From assembly GCA_012845835.1 (NCBI GenBank), contig JABAKD010000018.1, forward strand, positions 2,466,729 through 2,530,728: 64,000 nucleotides of DNA, read 5' to 3'. Position 1 is the first letter of the stretch. Each line of letters opens with the position of its first letter. The DNA comes from Undaria pinnatifida (taxonomy: Eukaryota > Sar > Phaeophyceae > Laminariales > Alariaceae). Below the pieces are notes generated by a model. It worked only from the letters and a program-made list of their open reading frames with translations. It was not told the origin of the DNA and searched no databases. Positions 10,302 through 20,579 of this stretch are shown piece by piece. The translations under genes were made by a program, and so were the position numbers.

Positions 10302-10551
10302 ATTACGATACAGGTGCGCCCCTTTTTTTCTGGGGTGTTTCCCAATTTGGAAGCTTAAGACCTCTACCAAAAACTGAATAAGAGAGAAAAAAAACTGAAC
10401 TACCGGATAAAAACTCCCATGGCCTAGGTACACACAAGGAGAATCAGGCGAAAAAAATGCCTATTTCGGACGATTTTGGGTCAAGGAAACCCGTCATTCA
10501 GAATCCGGTTCTTCAGACGAAAAGTGCTACCTCTCTATCGTAGCATGCGTC
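10302..10551 (+). mobile_element. alpha-family short inverted-end element
   Basis: Left end TTACGATACAGGTGCGCC, right end CTACCTCTCTATCGTAGCATGCGTC, with body motifs GGAAGCTTAAGACCTCTACC, CCCATGGCCTAGGTACACAC and CGTCATTCAGAA between them. Confidence 0.7.
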
Positions 10552-11045
10552 TACGGTCGAGGTGTAAAAAAGAAAAGAAAACGTAACACGAGAACGGCAC
10601 TCCGACGATATCGTGTGCGCCTCGAAGGTAAAAACTAGTTAATGTCTTGAGATAGCATGGGTCAAGGGCCTAGAGCAAATCTATCTTTTCCCTCCTTGGC
10701 CACCTCCTTCGCACAAGGCCGGGTCAACATCGACCTGCGCACTAAAGGCTGCAAACTGCAAACTAAACAATGCCATACAGTCTACATACATGCATATCCA
10801 CACTTATTGAGTACACTAAGATGGGGTGAGAGGATACAGGGCTACGGTGAAGTCAATGGGAAGTCAGCGCTCTCCTGGCACTATTGGGCTAAAAGAGCGG
10901 CGCACATCCAGAATATTTTCCGGCTAAAAAACGCTACCTCTGTCGTGGATTCGCGGCTAAAGCCGATGGGGTGCCGGCAAAAGGTCAAGGTTGCATGGGC
11001 TTGGCGCGGTCGCGATAAGCCAACCGCGCACCACGCACAGCAGGC

Positions 11046-11307
11046 TCATGCTACGACACAGGCGCATATCTTCTTTTTCTCAGGCCCCTAGTCTTTCGAG
11101 CTCTGATTCTCCACCCAAAACCTAACTGTCGAGAAAAATGAATAGTTCAACAACCCAAATGAACAATCCTATCATCGCCTGAGTAACTAAAAGAACAAAA
11201 ATGAGAACAAAATGTTGAAACTTCCGACGAATTTGGATCAAGGAATACCGTCATCCAGAAAACAAGACACAGCCGGAAAATGACACATCTCTATCGTAAC
11301 AAGCGTC
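11046..11307 (+). mobile_element. alpha-family short inverted-end element, diverged
   Basis: Left end TGCTACGACACAGGCGC, right end CATCTCTATCGTAACAAGCGTC. The body is diverged but keeps CTTCCGACGAATTTGGATCAAGGA and CCGTCATCCAGAAA. Confidence 0.6.
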
Positions 11308-11814
11308 AACAAGCAGTGGGTACCCTACACGGTATATGGACCCAAAAACGTACATGGTCACGTTCTCGGACAGAACAGACCCCTGAAGAACGGGCAAAGG
11401 ACTTCTTCTGCCGAGGCCGTAGTAGCCGCCACCCTTTTGACCGGAGCCTTCTCTGTCCGTTCCGCCGCCGACCTTGATAACCCGCCGCCCCAAAGCGGTC
11501 ATGGTTCTGATCCCCTCCCCTCGTGCTCCAACGTGACATTGCTCACGTACAGACCAATGATTTTTCCCTGTCAGTAGATCCAATGAAGTTTAAAAGTGGC
11601 GGTGTGGGCGGGGTAAATATGGCGCGCGTATACAAATCACTTTGCATGCATGCCGGCATTCACTGGCATCAAAGTGCCGGTGTGGGTGGGGTAGGTACTC
11701 ACGCGCGAATTAGAAATGGCTTTGCATGCGTGCCGGCCTTCGCCAACACACATGCCCAGGGCCGAAAGAAGAAGGGAACAGGGCTGAGGGGCGACGGACC
11801 ACGGCGACGTTACC

Positions 11815-12122
11815 GGCGGTGTGGGGGGGCTTCAATTGTCGCTATCGGGTCCGAGCCGCTCGCGCGCGAGTGACTCAATCCCTTACTGACAAATACTACT
11901 CCAGATCTAGACGATTCGAGTTTTGCCGCTCGCTGCTGTGCAGCTTAGGTTGCTGTTCGATTGTTGCGGATTCGTATCTCTCGGAGAATTCACACAGCAG
12001 CAGCAGTAGCAGGAACAAGCTAAATGCTGCACACGAACGGGGTGGCGTCACTCGCTCGCGCTCCCGAGTGACCCTCAAGCCACTGCAAAAAAAATGTCCC
12101 GACATTTAACCCGTAGCCCTTG
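11815..12122 (+). mobile_element. gamma-family element, diverged
   Basis: Contains CGGTGTGGGGGGGCTTC at the left, two CGCGCGAGTGAC-type palindromes (near 11,858-11,875 and 12,046-12,071), CCACTGCAAAAAAAATGTCCC and the end CCGTAGCC. It also carries a (CAG)-rich patch near 11,995-12,010. Confidence 0.45.
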
Positions 12123-12481
12123 GTCTACATGGGAGATACTGTTTGGTTTGATTGTGAACAATATGTACATGGGGGGTGATTTGCTTGCACGGTGGGTGGG
12201 GAAAACACAGGGGTATTAGCGGGGGGACACTATTGCGTATCTCCACCGTGCTACACGTAAAACGATTGCGTAGACCTCGATGCGCCGCAGCTAAGGCTCG
12301 CGATTCCCGCCACCCACGCAGCCCGACACTTCATTTACTTCAAACGTTCTTGAAATGCATATACATACATACTCGGACAGGAGTGCCCAAAAACAGATGC
12401 ATCCGAAACCACGGGGGCGCACCCCCTTTTTTTGTTGTTGTTGTACTCCTAGACCATGGAGCGGTTTCTCTGCTTGACTGA

Positions 12482-12929
12482 TTCTGCGATACCCCCCCCC
12501 CTCAAAGCAGCGATTTTCTTCCAAGAACATGTCGCGGCTGCTCGAGACACAAGAAAAAGATATGCCAAGAAAGGTCTTCCTATGTTTGCTTGTTTGCAAA
12601 GTACTATATCGAGCGTTGAAATCGGAATGGGACAGGCGAAAAACTGTGTTTCAGGAGATGCGGCCAGGAGCTGTGGCTTATAAACCGCAGATCTCGTTAA
12701 AGAAAGTTGGTATCGAGCAAGGGGAAAAAATGTGTTTCAGGAGATAGATGCGACCGGGAGCTGTGGCTTTAAAACCGCCGATCTCGTTAAAGAAAAGTCG
12801 GTATCGAGCGATAACGTCGGGATGGCAAGGTGGGAAGAAACGTGTTTCAGGACATGCGGCCGTGAGCTGTGGCTTCAAAACCGCCGATCTCGTTGAAGAA
12901 AAGTCGGGGGGGGGCTCTAACGCAGAACG
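12482..12929 (+). mobile_element. beta-family element with internal tandem triplication
   Basis: Starts TTCTGCGATACCCCCCCC and ends in a G tract followed by CTAACGCAGAA, matching beta ends. It is about 450 bp, not the usual ~245, because the right half is present three times as tandem units beginning GTGTTTCAGG at 12,646, 12,732 and 12,842. Each unit contains GGAGCTGTGGCTT and CGATCTCGTTAAAGAAA. Confidence 0.65.
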
Positions 12930-13380
12930 ACACGTTAGCACTTTTTTTGTATAGAGCTGCAGTGTAAGGCGCCTCTACAACATGACGGCTCACCCTCTGC
13001 ACCACAGTTACTTGCGTCGTTTCCTTTGCTGACTGAGGAGTCGTAGAGGAGGTCGTCCGGACTGCATCGCAAAGAGATCTGAGACAAAAAAGCAAACTCT
13101 GTCCTCTATCTCTCATATGCGCTTGCTATACTAGCATGTCAATAGTCGTCGTGCTTTTCTGTGTCTCTATTGTTACATTATGGTGAGGTCCGAAAAATGA
13201 AATTTAATATGTAATAATACGCTATCAACACCCAGCCACCCTCATGATACTATCCCGTTTTGCTGATTAGCGGAGGGCAGATGGGGGGGATTTCTCGGCC
13301 AACGGGATTATTAGGGCTCGAAAAACGCAGAGGGATGAAATCCAGATATATCTATTGTATTATAGTAGGCGCAGGTAGTT
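12930..13380. other. no recognised gene
   Basis: An open frame on the minus strand (13,116-12,847) extends out of the beta repeat and has no domain. Nothing else stands out. Confidence 0.3.
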
Positions 13381-13489
13381 AGAACGAGAAGCACCAGACA
13401 GAGCCAACGACCTGTGCTGCAGCACTTTCACACCATATATATATGGCATGTCCCACGACAAGCGAGGCGCTTCTAAAATATATGTCTAA

Positions 13490-13690
13490 CATCACTCTGT
13501 TGACCCTGGTACAAGCTACAGTGTGGTTGTAAGGGGAGTCGCCGAGACCTATATCCTCAATGAGGACACATACCCAGTAATACGCGCGATCGGAGTAACA
13601 TACACACAACTTGCAAAGATGAGTTTCGACGAAGTCTTCTTCGATCTCACAGCTGGAGTGCATTATATTAATAGTTATGGCATATATATG
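13490..13690 (+). repeat. delta-family arm (TGTTGACCCTGG...CTGGAGTG)
   Basis: One arm of the delta repeat: CTGTTGACCCTGGTACAAGCTAC, GGGGAGTCGCCGAGACC, ACGCGCGATCGGAGTA, AGCTTGCAAAGATGAGTTTCGACGAAG-like text, TCGATCTCACAGCTGGAGTG. Other arms: 15,990, 18,448, 20,580, 22,441, 53,777 (plus); 17,814, 22,625, 38,950 and 39,650 (minus). Confidence 0.65.
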
Positions 13691-13699
13691 TATGTTTAC

Positions 13700-14600
13700 G
13701 AGTTTATATACAGTAATACACATGTCTCCTCTGTATCAGGTGTGTGAGGAATTTTATTTGTCGTTTTCAAGCAAGCGGTTGCGTTGGCATATACTACCTG
13801 GCTTGATGTAAAGGAAATGAACACCACTCAGCGATCATCTACTACACGCCAGGGCATGTTTTGGTGAGCACCACTAACAAGAGCACCAGACCTGGACGCG
13901 ACATCTACAGGACCACAACATCTTCGACGACAGTAGGGGGAAAACAGGGCGTACAATCGTACACTAGATAATAATAATGTAAAAAGGAAGTGCAGACAGA
14001 TATGTTAACACTGCGGTGCTGCCGTCTGCATGATCACCTGACAACCTCAGTAGCATATGCCTAACGAAGTGAAGACACCCTCGTGTTCAGTAGTGGTGAC
14101 ATTGCATGCCCATATCACCTCGCCTGTTGTATTTCGCAATATGTATATCTTTTCATATAATTAGCGATGCCAGAAAATAATGGTAACTACATGGTGGTAT
14201 ATTCTGTCTTGCGATCCATGTACAACAACAAATTTTGAAGCTTTCGTAATGCGTTCTTTACCACACCTACCTAAAGATTGCGTTACATACCACATCTAAC
14301 ATCAAATCTTCAATAATAACAAACAATATCGGGCAGGTGATATAAAGGGATGTCTTCCTGCTACAATCGTAGATTTGTCTCCTTTAAAGATTAATAGTTT
14401 CCGCGCGCACATGTTGAAGTGTCCCTTGTCCGCCCCCCTCCCCCCCCGATCCCTCTTGTTCAAACGCCCCACCTATAAGCATAATCTATCTATCTGCCAT
14501 GAAACCAAATTCGAGCTCCTCATCACGTGCGTTAGGAACTGCAGGTTAGTTTCGGCATCTTTACGGGTATTCACTGTCCCAGAGCTAGGTACGTAGGGTA
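13700..14600. other. no recognised gene
   Basis: AT-richer sequence without a convincing frame. A C-tract and the phrase AAACGCCCCACCTA at about 14,462 match part of the composite repeat at 15,283. Confidence 0.3.
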
Positions 14601-14636
14601 TGGAAATTGTTGGTCGGGTTGCGCGAGAGAATGGCC

Positions 14637-14910
14637 AACGCTACGATAGAGGTATACTTTTTTTTTTGTCTGAAATGGTTTCCGAATGACGAGGCTCCTT
14701 AACCTACTAGTCTAATACACCATCGTCGGTGAATTATCAAGCCTTTTTCTTTTAGCATGATATCTCGTCGTGTACCTAGGCCATGGCATTGTTCATCCGG
14801 TGGCAGTTTTATTTTAATTCAAATCGGCTTTTGGGAGAGGTCTCAAGCTCCCAAATCGAGGAACCCCAGAAAAAGTAGTCTGGTGCACGCCCTCTATCGT
14901 AGCACGCGGC
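14637..14910 (-). mobile_element. alpha-family short inverted-end element, reverse
   Basis: Left end ACGCTACGATAGAGGTATAC, right end CCTCTATCGTAGCACGC, with the reverse body GAATGACGAGGCTCCTTAACC and GGAGAGGTCTCAAGCTCCC. The hexamer GAATGG occurs just outside both ends (about 14,630 and 14,911) and could be a target-site duplication, but the exact boundaries are uncertain. Confidence 0.75.
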
Positions 14911-15093
14911 GAATGGAAGTCTTGCGAGAGAAGCATTTTTTCGATCGGGACACTGAGCTCCTCGCTATGACAGGAGCTCAACAGAAACTTGTTCTGCCGC
15001 AACCCTGGTGCGCCCGATGCTGCACCCCACCCAGCGTGCGAAGCTTCAAATGCACCGTACTGTCGCACAAGTGGTATAGGGTTTACCTTATGG

Positions 15094-15165
15094 CGCATGC
15101 TTCGATAGAGGAGGCACTTTGACTACTTTGTTTCCTGAATATTGGGACTTTCCTTAATAACCCAT
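15094..15165 (-). mobile_element. alpha-family left-end fragment
   Basis: GCATGCTTCGATAGAGG followed by about 50 bases of reverse body (TTTCCTGAATATTGGGACTTTCCTTAATAACCC), then unrelated sequence. Confidence 0.5.
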
Positions 15166-15282
15166 GGTATCACGTCAATATATTTCTAGCCATCCATGAC
15201 GTAGCATTCATTCATCCCCCCTTCCCCACACCCCGCACGGTCGCCTAGACCCAGCACCGCGCGTATAGCAACCCCCTACATA

Positions 15283-16165
15283 TATGATTAATACGCGCGA
15301 TCGGCGGATCACACAAAATGTTTACGAAGATCAGTGTCGACCAAATCCTTGATCTCATAGCTGGAGTGTATTTTAATATTTTATGTGATCTGAACCCCCC
15401 CCCCCCCCCCCCCCCCCCCGCCCGCCCCTCTCGCCTTTTTTTTTTTTTTTTGTTCTCTTCTCCTCGCTTTCTCTTGCTTAAACGCCCCACCTAATATCGA
15501 AATCCGCCAGAGTAATAAACACTTCCACGCCTTGGATATCGCCTCGTAATCGTTTTAGAGCCGTCCATGCCGCTGCTGCAATTCCCACCCACCCCCATCC
15601 CCAACGCCCCCTCCTTCCCCACTACCCGCACCATCGCCTAGACCTAGCACCACGCGAATAGCGAACACTTACATATATGCGACCTAAAGCCCCCTACCCC
15701 CGACCCCGCTCCCCCCCGGCACTTTCCCCCCCCCCCTCCCCCACAAGAAGGATTCATAGCTTACACCTAGAAATTGACCTGCCCCACCCGTCCCCTCCCC
15801 CCCCTCCCCCCCACCCGCCCCCCTTTTGATCAAAATCAGGCCCCTACGTCCTTAAAACTCCGCCCTCCCCTCACCGGTTATTAAGCTTACAGTATTCACT
15901 TGATAAACTGATGCATTTCCTTCCACAGCCGTCAGATTTTGTCCCCTCCAGAAACGGGCTTTATAGTTTCCGCGCACAGACTGCCTAACAACACCCTGTT
16001 GACCCTGGTACAAGCTACATTGTAGTTGTAAGGGGAGTCGCCGACCTATATCCTCAATGAGGACACACAACCTGTAATACGCGCGATCGGAGTATCACAC
16101 ACAGCTAGCTTGCAAAGATGAGTTTCGACAAAGTATTCGATCTCACAGCTGGAGTGTAATTTAAT
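15283..16165 (+). repeat. ~0.9 kb composite repeat with central C/T tracts
   Basis: Order of parts: TATGATTAATACGCGCG, a 25-base C tract (15,395-15,419), a T tract (15,436-15,451), AAACGCCCCACCTAATATCG, a pyrimidine-rich middle, CCCTTTTGATCAAAATCAG, TTTATAGTTTCCGCGCACAG and finally a delta arm ending TCACAGCTGGAGTGTA. The same order recurs at 53,133-53,948, and part is inverted at 52,600-52,985. Non-coding. Probably a larger non-autonomous element or a fossil composite. Confidence 0.65.
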
Positions 16166-16194
16166 TTTTATAATAATAGAAAAAATAAAAATCA

Positions 16195-16388
16195 TCGTCG
16201 GGAAATAAACCATTTCTTTGTTCGTAGCTTTCGTTGTGTACCTATAGGCCATGTGACGTTTCATCCGGTAGCAGTTGTATTTCTACGAACAAATATCAGT
16301 TTTTGGGTTAAGACATGCACTTAATTAAGCTCCCCAAGTTGAGGAACCCCCCCCCAAAAAAAGTGTTGCACACCTCTATCGTAGCAAT
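16195..16388 (-). mobile_element. alpha-family element, 5' truncated, reverse
   Basis: Keeps the reverse body from GTCGGGAAATAAACC to the right end CACACCTCTATCGTAGCA. The left terminus is missing and the copy abuts the end of the composite repeat. Confidence 0.6.
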
Positions 16389-16555
16389 CTGCCTGATAGT
16401 ACAATAATACCTGCGGAGCATTTTTTTGCGGTTGAAGCTGATGATGATGCTGCTTTGTGGAGTGTTACCGCTTCGCGTTGCCCGGACCTGTCAGACGCAC
16501 CCCGTGTGGCCAAACCAGACGACGTGTGTTGTCACCCTTGTGTTTTCTCGCGCAA

Positions 16556-16827
16556 GACGCGTGCTACGATAATAGCGGTACGAGCACTTTTCGTCTGAAA
16601 TTTTTTCTGAATGACGGGGCTCCCTAACCCAAAATCGTCGGAAACTGACATTTTTTTTTTGCATGACTCTCGTCGTGTACCTACAGTAGGCCATGGCATT
16701 ATTCATCCGGTGTATGATAGCAGCTTCATTTTCCTCCAGATTGGTATTTATTTGGGATAGATCTTAAGCTCCCCAAGTTGGGGAAACCCTAGAAAAAATG
16801 TTGTGCGCCTCTATCGTAGCACGCGTC
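16556..16827 (-). mobile_element. alpha-family element, both ends intact, reverse
   Basis: 272 bp, starting GACGCGTGCTACGATAATAG and ending CCTCTATCGTAGCACGCGTC, with a full reverse body. One of the clearest copies for defining the termini. Confidence 0.8.
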
Positions 16828-16969
16828 GGGCATTGAACACCGCTCCTTATTCTCACCCCTCGAACCGACAGTATCTTGTATATAAGCCGGCACACTATTG
16901 AGTGTACTGCTGCTGTTGAATCATGTATTAATAATAGTAGACGACAAGAAAATGACATTTTTGCATAGT

Positions 16970-17181
16970 CGAATGACGGGGCTCCTTAACCCAAAATCGT
17001 CGGAAAATGACCATTTTGTTTTCTTGCATGAATGATGGTTCTCGTCGTGATACCGAGGCCATGGGATTTTTCATCGGGTAGCAGCTGTATTTTTCTCCAA
17101 ACCAGTTTCTGGGGGAGGTCTTAAGCTCCCAAATTGAAGAACCTCAGAAAAAAAAGTGGTGGACCTCTATTATTGTAGCTC
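16970..17181 (-). mobile_element. alpha-family element, left end missing, reverse
   Basis: Starts inside the body (GAATGACGGGGCTCCTTAACC) and ends GGACCTCTATTATTGTAGC. It sits only about 140 bases from the previous copy in the same orientation. Confidence 0.65.
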
Positions 17182-17774
17182 ACTTGTCTACTGTCTGTGT
17201 AGTACTGTATGTAGACCATAAACTTCGAGGTATATGTAGTACCGCCCCCTCCTCTGTTGTTTGCAATTAAAGAAATCATTGTCGGGCTTGACAGTGAAAA
17301 AAATGCTGGAGGTGCCACACTTCTACTACTCTAAAGAGGTCTCCTCTCTGGTCCTGCGCGTCTGCTGCCTGACATACATGTGTGCCTGACTCTGTTTTTT
17401 CTGTCGCGTTTGTGCGTTAGCATTCCTCCGAACGATTGGTAATCGGGATACACGGGGCACCGAATCTTCCCCCCACGGAAACGAACACTGATACTACTGC
17501 TACGATACTGCTGCTGAACTAAGAGGATGAAACATGAAACAAAAAAAAGGGGCAAAAAAGTGTCCTCCTTTGTTTAATTGCGCTTGCCCACATTTATTTT
17601 TCTTGGTTGGTCTTTTACCAGGTGTACAGAGCTTCAACCGAACCGAACACAGTATGTAGTCGTTTGAAGCGTAGGTTCTTCGCCTGGGAGGTGGAGATTG
17701 TTTCCATTTTCGTGTGTGATTCAATCCTGCTAGCAATGGATCTCCGTAAAATACCACAACTGCTGACTACAATT

Positions 17775-17904
17775 ACTACTACTACTACTACTACTACACT
17801 ATAAAAACAGGAATACTCTCCACCTGTGAGATCGAAGATTTTGTCGAAATGCACCTTTCTTTGCAAGCTGTGCGTGATACTCCGATATTATACACGAGCT
17901 CTAG

Positions 17905-17948
<44 letters not shown>

Positions 17949-18017
17949 TACAATTACTACTACTACCACTGCCACTGGTACTACTACATGCAACTACCAC
18001 CACTACTACTACTACTG
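17775..18017 (+). repeat. (ACT)n microsatellites
   Basis: ACT triplets at about 17,775-17,800 and 17,907-18,017, with interruptions (CAATT, CCACTGCCACTGG). Confidence 0.9.
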
Positions 18018-18392
18018 CCACTGTTGGTGCCACTGGAGTGACCAATGAGTAAACTTTCTCAGGCCCTCGAGCTTGTAGGTTCTTGGTGTATCCTTCAACA
18101 TGCCGTGGACAATCGCTGGAAGAGACGTCTGCGAAACACGTGGAGACGTCTGCGAAACGCGTCGCAATCAAGGAACAACAACCCAAGGAGGTACAATGGG
18201 CTTCTCCAGGACTGCTGTGCGTGTTGGTCGTGATGACCAGGGCATTTTTTAATGCTACCACTACTACTACTACTAGTACTAGTACTAATACTACTCCTAC
18301 TACTACTAGTAGTACTAGTAGTACTAGTACTAGGACTACTACTACTACTACTAGTACTACTGCTACTACTACTACTACTACTAGTACTACTG

Positions 18393-18426
<34 letters not shown>

Positions 18427-18604
18427 CACTACTGACTATCATCACTCTGTTGACCCACACTACAGTTGTAGTTTTTCGAAGTGTGGAGTCGCCGAAACCA
18501 ATATCCTTAATGAGGACATACACAGTAATGCGCGCGATCGGGGTATCACACGCAGCTCATAGGTGAGTTTCGACGAAACCTTCGATCTCACAGGGTGGAG
18601 TGTA
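17814..18604. mobile_element. putative delta-armed inverted-repeat element holding ACT arrays
   Basis: A minus-oriented delta arm (17,814-17,895) and a plus-oriented arm (18,480-18,604) face outward, with ends CTCCACCTGTGAGATCGAAG and CTTCGATCTCACAGGGTGGAG as inverted repeats. The interior holds two ACT arrays and about 200 bases of unique sequence. The unusual polarity (TGGAGTGTA side outermost) is the opposite of the foldback at 22,441. Confidence 0.5.
18255..18433 (+). repeat. (ACT)n / ACTAGT microsatellite
   Basis: About 180 bases of ACT triplets with ACTAGT interruptions. The long Ser, Thr or Val runs seen when it is translated are artefacts of composition. Confidence 0.9.
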
Positions 18605-18950
18605 GTTTATTTTTACTATACTATACTAACCACATCCACGTAGACTCCGCCCCTATGCCCACACTGAAGTCACATTTGTAACGTTGGTCACCTCTTCTGC
18701 CTCGCTGCTGCCTCAATTTTGAGGACTTTTTTATAGTTCGACTGCTTTCGCGTTTTAATGAGATGCGGTCACTGCTCGCTGCGGTTCGTCCGAGGTATGG
18801 TCACTGGCCTGCGATTTGCTTCAATGTGGTGTGCTAGTCACGGATTGGCGCGATGCGGTCACTGGTCTGCTGCTTGTGCGCTATCATATGTTCGTACGAA
18901 CTATTTGTTTTGTAGGCCCTGCTTTTATTTGAGTTGTACTTACTAGGGTA
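18605..18950. other. short degenerate direct repeats, no gene
   Basis: Around 18,760-18,870 the phrase GATGCGGTCACTG(C/G)TC occurs twice and GGTATGGTCACTGGCCTGCG once, suggesting decayed ~45 bp tandem units. No credible reading frame. Confidence 0.35.
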
Positions 18951-18951
18951 A

Positions 18952-18986
18952 GGTGGCCGCCCGCCGTAGGCGGCGGGACGGCCACC
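18952..18986 (-). terminator. GC-rich perfect-stem hairpin downstream of ORF
   Basis: An 8 bp outer stem (18,952-18,959 with 18,979-18,986) and a 6 bp inner stem (18,960-18,965 with 18,972-18,977) are separated by one bulged A, with a 6-base loop. It starts 22 bases past the stop codon of the minus-strand ORF 19,008-19,811. It could shape a transcript 3' end. The role as terminator or processing signal is inferred from position only. Confidence 0.4.
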
Positions 18987-19007
18987 CGGAGATACGCCTG
19001 AAGAAGG

Positions 19008-19811
19008 TCAATCAATTAATTGAGGATGAGAAGTGCGGGAAATAGAGAGGAGGTTGCAGGTTATGTCTATTAAAGGAGGAAGTGGCATCGATGATACATC
19101 CCCGCGACTTTGGGCATGACTGAATTGAAAGGCGGTGGCCGTATCAGGGGCGATGATGTTGGCAGCCCGTTGTGCGGTGTTGATGATTTCGTTCCGCGCA
19201 TCCAGCCTAAATGCTCTTTGTCCTTCGTAGTCTTCTGGACGAAGCGGGGGTAATTCCCAGAACTGAAATATGGAGGTGGACACGTTAGGACTACGCACGT
19301 ATGTTGATGTTGGACGGGCGCCCTCGCCGCTCCTTCCATCACGTGAATTTCTGCGACAATTGAGTGTTTCGTTCCTCCTCGCGCGTCGACGTCGCCTTTG
19401 TTCGTTGCGTCGGTTCTGTTGAGCTTTCGAGTATTGTCGTGTTGACGGCATCGGAATGGGCAGTAGAGGTTTGGCGGGGTGCCGCGTATGATTGCGGCGG
19501 AAATGTAGATGCGTAGATGCGTAGTGTAGATGCGGGTAAACATAATATGCGGCGGAATTTTGATTGGCGAGGTTGTCTGCAGAAAATCCGCATATTTGCT
19601 CGTATGCGGCAGCGGGCATGGGGCATCTCAATGCTGTAATCTGCAGTGGGCATGGCCAATCGTAACTACTTGACATGTTGTGACGACGTTTGATGGATGC
19701 ATAAATAGGGTGGCGGTGTTTGTGTTGTGTAAAGTCACGTCCATGCGCGTCGAAGCATGCACAACGAGTACAGAGATACAGAGTGGTGCCGAGGATGTTG
19801 GGCAGCACCAC
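19008..19811 (-). CDS. hypothetical basic protein, 267 aa
   Basis: The longest frame in the window that lies outside recognised repeats and does not consist of low-complexity sequence. The product has an Arg/Asn-rich basic segment at about residues 130-155 (QNRRNEQRRRRRARRNE), preceded by a Pro/Ser stretch, and a more ordinary C-terminal part (about 185-240) with ELPPLRPEDYEG and DARNEIINTAQRAANII, which may form a helix. No signal peptide, membrane segment or known catalytic motif is visible. The proposed Met lies inside the first unit of the 220 bp tandem duplication, so the true start may differ or an upstream exon may exist. A strong hairpin follows the stop. I do not recognise the family; an uncharacterised mobile-element ORF is an alternative. 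Confidence 0.4.
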   Translation of the reverse strand: MVLPNILGTTLYLCTRCACFDAHGRDFTQHKHRHPIYASIKRRHNMSSSYDWPCPLQITALRCPMPAAAYEQICGFSADNLANQNSAAYYVYPHLHYASTHLHFRRNHTRHPAKPLLPIPMPSTRQYSKAQQNRRNEQRRRRRARRNETLNCRRNSRDGRSGEGARPTSTYVRSPNVSTSIFQFWELPPLRPEDYEGQRAFRLDARNEIINTAQRAANIIAPDTATAFQFSHAQSRGDVSSMPLPPLIDITCNLLSISRTSHPQLID

Positions 19812-20096
19812 AGCGGCTGAGGTCTACTCATTTGAAGGTGTTCATGTCGGTGGCATATGACGAGCAACGCGTCATTCAATCGTAACTACTTGACATGTTG
19901 TGACGACGTTTGATGAATGCATAAATAGGGTGGCGGTGTTTGTGTTGTGTAATGTCACGCCCATGCGCGTCGAAGCATGCACAACGAGTACAGAGATACA
20001 GAGTGGTGCCGAGGATGTTGGGCAGCACCACAGCGGCTGAGGTCTACTCATTTGAAGGTGTTCATGTCGGTGGCATATAACGAGCAACGCGTCATT
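19657..20096. repeat. 220 bp tandem duplication, two units
   Basis: Units 19,657-19,876 and 19,877-20,096 both begin CAATCGTAACTACTTGACAT and end GCAACGCGTCATT. I counted about four differences between units (GGATGC/GAATGC, AAAGTCACGTCC/AATGTCACGCCC, CATATGA/CATATAA), so it is recent. The unit length is not a multiple of three, so it would shift any frame crossing it. Confidence 0.9.
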
Positions 20097-20255
20097 GCAT
20101 TCGTAGGTGCCATAAAGTGCACGTGATGAATGCACTTGCGTGGTTTCAAGGCGTGAAATGGACTATTGGGCGAGAGAGGCCAACAAATATCAAAAAATGA
20201 TTTTTTTTACCTCGCATGAACCGGATGCATTCATTAATCAAGATGTGGGAGCCAT

Positions 20256-20271
20256 ATATATATATATATAA
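20256..20271. repeat. (TA)8 microsatellite
   Basis: Alternating TA run within AT-rich sequence, about 160 bases upstream of the duplicated units with respect to the minus strand. Confidence 0.85.
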
Positions 20272-20579
20272 TCTGTCACATCAGTATCCGGCGGGACAAT
20301 CCCGATTCGCCGTATCGCCCATCATCCATCTCGAGCATCATGCGTATATCGGGGTATGCCTAGCCAATCCACACCTTATCAAAGATGTCCAGGGTGACGG
20401 CACACTTACTTGCCCCTTGACGTGACGGACACCCGTTCACACAAAAGAACTCTACGCACAATGACTAGCATGGTAATTCCCAAAAGACGCCCTATTCGGG
20501 TCAAAACAAAACCGTCAAAACAAACCGACATATTTGCACGTCATACATAGGTGTTTGCCACTACTACTTTGAACGGCAT

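Noticed and set aside
18095-18523. Long Ser/Thr/Val/Leu-rich open frames on both strands
   Set aside because: They translate the ACT microsatellites in several frames; codon use is just the repeat.
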